DNA from: Massilia sp. MS-15
Lineage (GTDB): Bacteria > Pseudomonadota > Gammaproteobacteria > Burkholderiales > Burkholderiaceae_D
Direction: 5' to 3'
NCBI RefSeq assembly: GCF_020176695.1
Contig: NZ_JAIWIA010000001.1
Location: 124,001 to 188,000, forward strand
DNA length: 64,000 bases
The position numbers and the translations under genes are program-made. Positions 62,492 through 64,000 of this stretch are shown here, piece after piece. How positions within the stretch are numbered: the first letter of the stretch is position 1; every line of letters starts with the position of its first letter. Under the pieces are notes generated by a model. It saw only the letters and a list, made by a program, of their open reading frames with translations, did no database searches and had not been told where the DNA came from.

Positions 62492-64000
62492 GGACGCTGG
62501 CCTGAAACCGGGTACTGGGGCGTGCCGGCCTGACCCGCGGCAGCCTGCTGGGCGCGCCTGGCGTGACGCAGCAGGTGGCGGATGCGCGTGCTCAGCGCGT
62601 CCGGATGGTAGGGCTTCTGCAGCAGGTGCACCGAAGCATCCAGCTTGCCCTCGTGCGTCAGCACCCCTTCCGCATAGCCCGAGGTGTACAGCACCTGCAC
62701 CCAGGGCAGCCAGCGGCGCGCAATCTCGCCCAGCTGCAGGCTGCTCACCGGCCCCGGCATGATCACGTCGGAAAACACCAGGTCTACATGGCGGCCGCTC
62801 TCGATGATCTTCACCGCGCTTTCGGCATCGGGCGCTTCCAGCACGTCGTAGCCGAGCGCGGACAGGATGCCGCAGGTCGAGGAGCGCACGTCCGGCTCGT
62901 CCTCGACCACCAAGATGGTTTCCAGGCCGCCGGTGAGCGGCGCGTGGGCCACCTGTTCGACCGGGGCCGGCGCGGCGTCGCTGCGCGGCAGGTAGATGCG
63001 CACGCTGGTGCCCTGGCCCGGCTCGCTGCGCAGCACGATCTCGCCGCCGGACTGCTTGACGAAACCATAGGCCATCGACAGGCCCAGGCCCGTGCCCTCC
63101 CCGGTCGGCTTGGTGGTGAAGAAGGGTTCGAAGGCGCGCAGCAGCACTTCCTGCGGCATGCCCCTGCCGGTATCGGCCACCTCGATCATCACGAAATGGC
63201 CGTGCGGGATCTCGGCCGGGAGAGCGGAATCGGGCCCGGCACCGGCCGGCGCATCGATATTGCAGGCGCGGATGGTCAGGGTGCCGGCCCCGCCCATGGC
63301 GTCGCGCGCATTGATCGCCAGGTTCAGCAGTACATTGTTGAGCTGGTTCGGGTCGACCATGGTGCTGCCCAGGCCGGGCGCGATCTCGGTGACCACCCGG
63401 GCGCTCGGGCCCAGCACGCGCCGCATCATGTCGTCCATGTCGCGCAGCAGGTGGCCGGGATCGATCACCACCGACTGCAGCGGCTGGCGCCGCGCGAAAG
63501 CGAGCAGGTGGGCGGCCAGCTTGGCGCCGCGCTCCACGCCTGACAGCGCCATCTCGACCCGGCTTTTCGCGCTGTCGCTCAGGTTGCCCACCAGTTTCAG
63601 CAGCTGCAGGTTGCCGCCGATGATCTGCAGGACATTGTTGAAGTCGTGCGCCACGCCGCCGGTGAGCTGGCCGATCGCTTCCATCTTCTGGGCCTGGTGC
63701 AGCGCCGACTGGCTGGCGGCCAGCTGCTCCTGGCTCACCCGCAGCGAGGCGAAGGCGGCGTCGCGCTGGCGCCGCGCGATGCAGGCGCCGCTGTGGTAGC
63801 GCACCCGCGCCACCAGTTCGCGCGGATCGGGCCACTTGACCAGGTAGTCGTTGGCGCCCACCGCGAAGGCGCGCGCCTTGATGTCGGGGTCGTCTTCGGA
63901 AGAGAGCACGATGACCGGCAGGTCTTCGGTGTCGGGATCGGCGCGCAGGCGCGCGGTGACGTCGAAGCCGTCCAGGTCGGGCATGCGCAAGTCGACCAGC
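62473..64000 (-). CDS. Receiver-kinase-receiver hybrid histidine kinase, 5' truncated by window edge
   Basis: At least 509 codons are visible and the 5' end continues past the window. The first visible residues (LVDLRMPDLDGFD) are the phosphoacceptor region of an N-terminal receiver with VIVLSSEDDPDIKARAF. Then come a coiled region, HisKA of the HDFNNVLQIIGG type, HATPase (VADTGRGMPQEV, GEGTGLGLSMAYGF) and a C-terminal receiver (TILVVEDEPDVRSSTC, LVFSDVIMPGPVSS). It closely resembles the other hybrid kinase (57645-59594) in its kinase core. It converges with the response regulator. Confidence 0.93.
   Translation of the reverse strand, partial: LVDLRMPDLDGFDVTARLRADPDTEDLPVIVLSSEDDPDIKARAFAVGANDYLVKWPDPRELVARVRYHSGACIARRQRDAAFASLRVSQEQLAASQSALHQAQKMEAIGQLTGGVAHDFNNVLQIIGGNLQLLKLVGNLSDSAKSRVEMALSGVERGAKLAAHLLAFARRQPLQSVVIDPGHLLRDMDDMMRRVLGPSARVVTEIAPGLGSTMVDPNQLNNVLLNLAINARDAMGGAGTLTIRACNIDAPAGAGPDSALPAEIPHGHFVMIEVADTGRGMPQEVLLRAFEPFFTTKPTGEGTGLGLSMAYGFVKQSGGEIVLRSEPGQGTSVRIYLPRSDAAPAPVEQVAHAPLTGGLETILVVEDEPDVRSSTCGILSALGYDVLEAPDAESAVKIIESGRHVDLVFSDVIMPGPVSSLQLGEIARRWLPWVQVLYTSGYAEGVLTHEGKLDASVHLLQKPYHPDALSTRIRHLLRHARRAQQAAAGQAGTPQYPVSGQRPHFGLT

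Noticed and set aside
61082-63835. A 917-codon minus-strand frame over bphP and the hybrid kinase
   Set aside because: It is a shadow of two real genes, the phytochrome on the plus strand and the hybrid kinase in another minus-strand frame.

Overview
The window is about 64 kb of high-GC DNA whose gene content and order point to a betaproteobacterium of the Oxalobacteraceae, most like the Massilia/Telluria/Duganella group. The indicators are the order tpiA-secG-tRNA-Leu-nuoABCDEF, the complete iscRSUA-hscBA-fdx-iscX operon, the ilvB-ilvN-ilvC series with pssA nearby, and a sigma factor-DUF3619-DUF3106-RDD cluster. The genus is an inference from gene order and protein resemblance, not from a database match. 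No prophage, insertion sequence, CRISPR array, rRNA operon or replication origin was seen.

Layout. 1-5.6 kb: core energy genes on the minus strand (tpiA, secG, tRNA-Leu, nuoA to a truncated nuoF). 5.7-13.5 kb: minus-strand accessory metabolism (quinone oxidoreductase, an orphan protein with an internal duplication, a MYG1-like protein, fdhD with an FdhF/YdeP oxidoreductase, a Sel1-repeat protein, a GIN-domain protein). 13.8-16.6 kb: two tandem M16 peptidases on the plus strand, closed by a clear terminator. 16.7-17.5 kb: two paralogous SMR exporters, each with a similar structured leader. 17.5-23.5 kb: a tightly overlapping six-gene operon, rsbR-rsbS-rsbT-(GHKL+PP2C)-histidine kinase-hybrid kinase. 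This is a stressosome-type switch joined to two-component kinases, with no sigma-B gene nearby. 24.1-24.9 kb: a lower-GC pair (lipoprotein and HNDKSDAFRH-motif protein).

25-34 kb: pnp, rpsO, a lipoprotein, pssA, a SIMPL protein and ilvC-ilvN-ilvB. 34-36.4 kb: a translationally coupled sigma factor, DUF3619, DUF3106 and RDD operon. 36.5-40.2 kb: an SDR, a pseudouridine synthase with an altered catalytic position, threonine aldolase and a methyltransferase. 40.2-46 kb: the ISC operon, with a strong type-1 IscR site at its promoter and two ~100 bp palindromic repeats flanking hscA. 46-49.2 kb: a degenerate uracil-DNA-glycosylase-like protein, a CBS protein, and a maleylacetoacetate isomerase/fumarylacetoacetase pair with a divergent LysR regulator. 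50-57.6 kb: ChaC, P450 with a divergent AraC regulator, YciI-like, radical SAM, DTW protein, an efflux outer-membrane remnant and an alpha/beta hydrolase. 57.6-64 kb: a light-signalling group made of a bacteriophytochrome kinase, a response regulator and two hybrid kinases.

The most interesting parts are the stressosome-kinase operon, the duplicated SMR leaders, NtrC-like boxes between ilvB and the sigma factor gene, the dispersed palindromic repeats, and several enzyme-family proteins whose catalytic residues are replaced.
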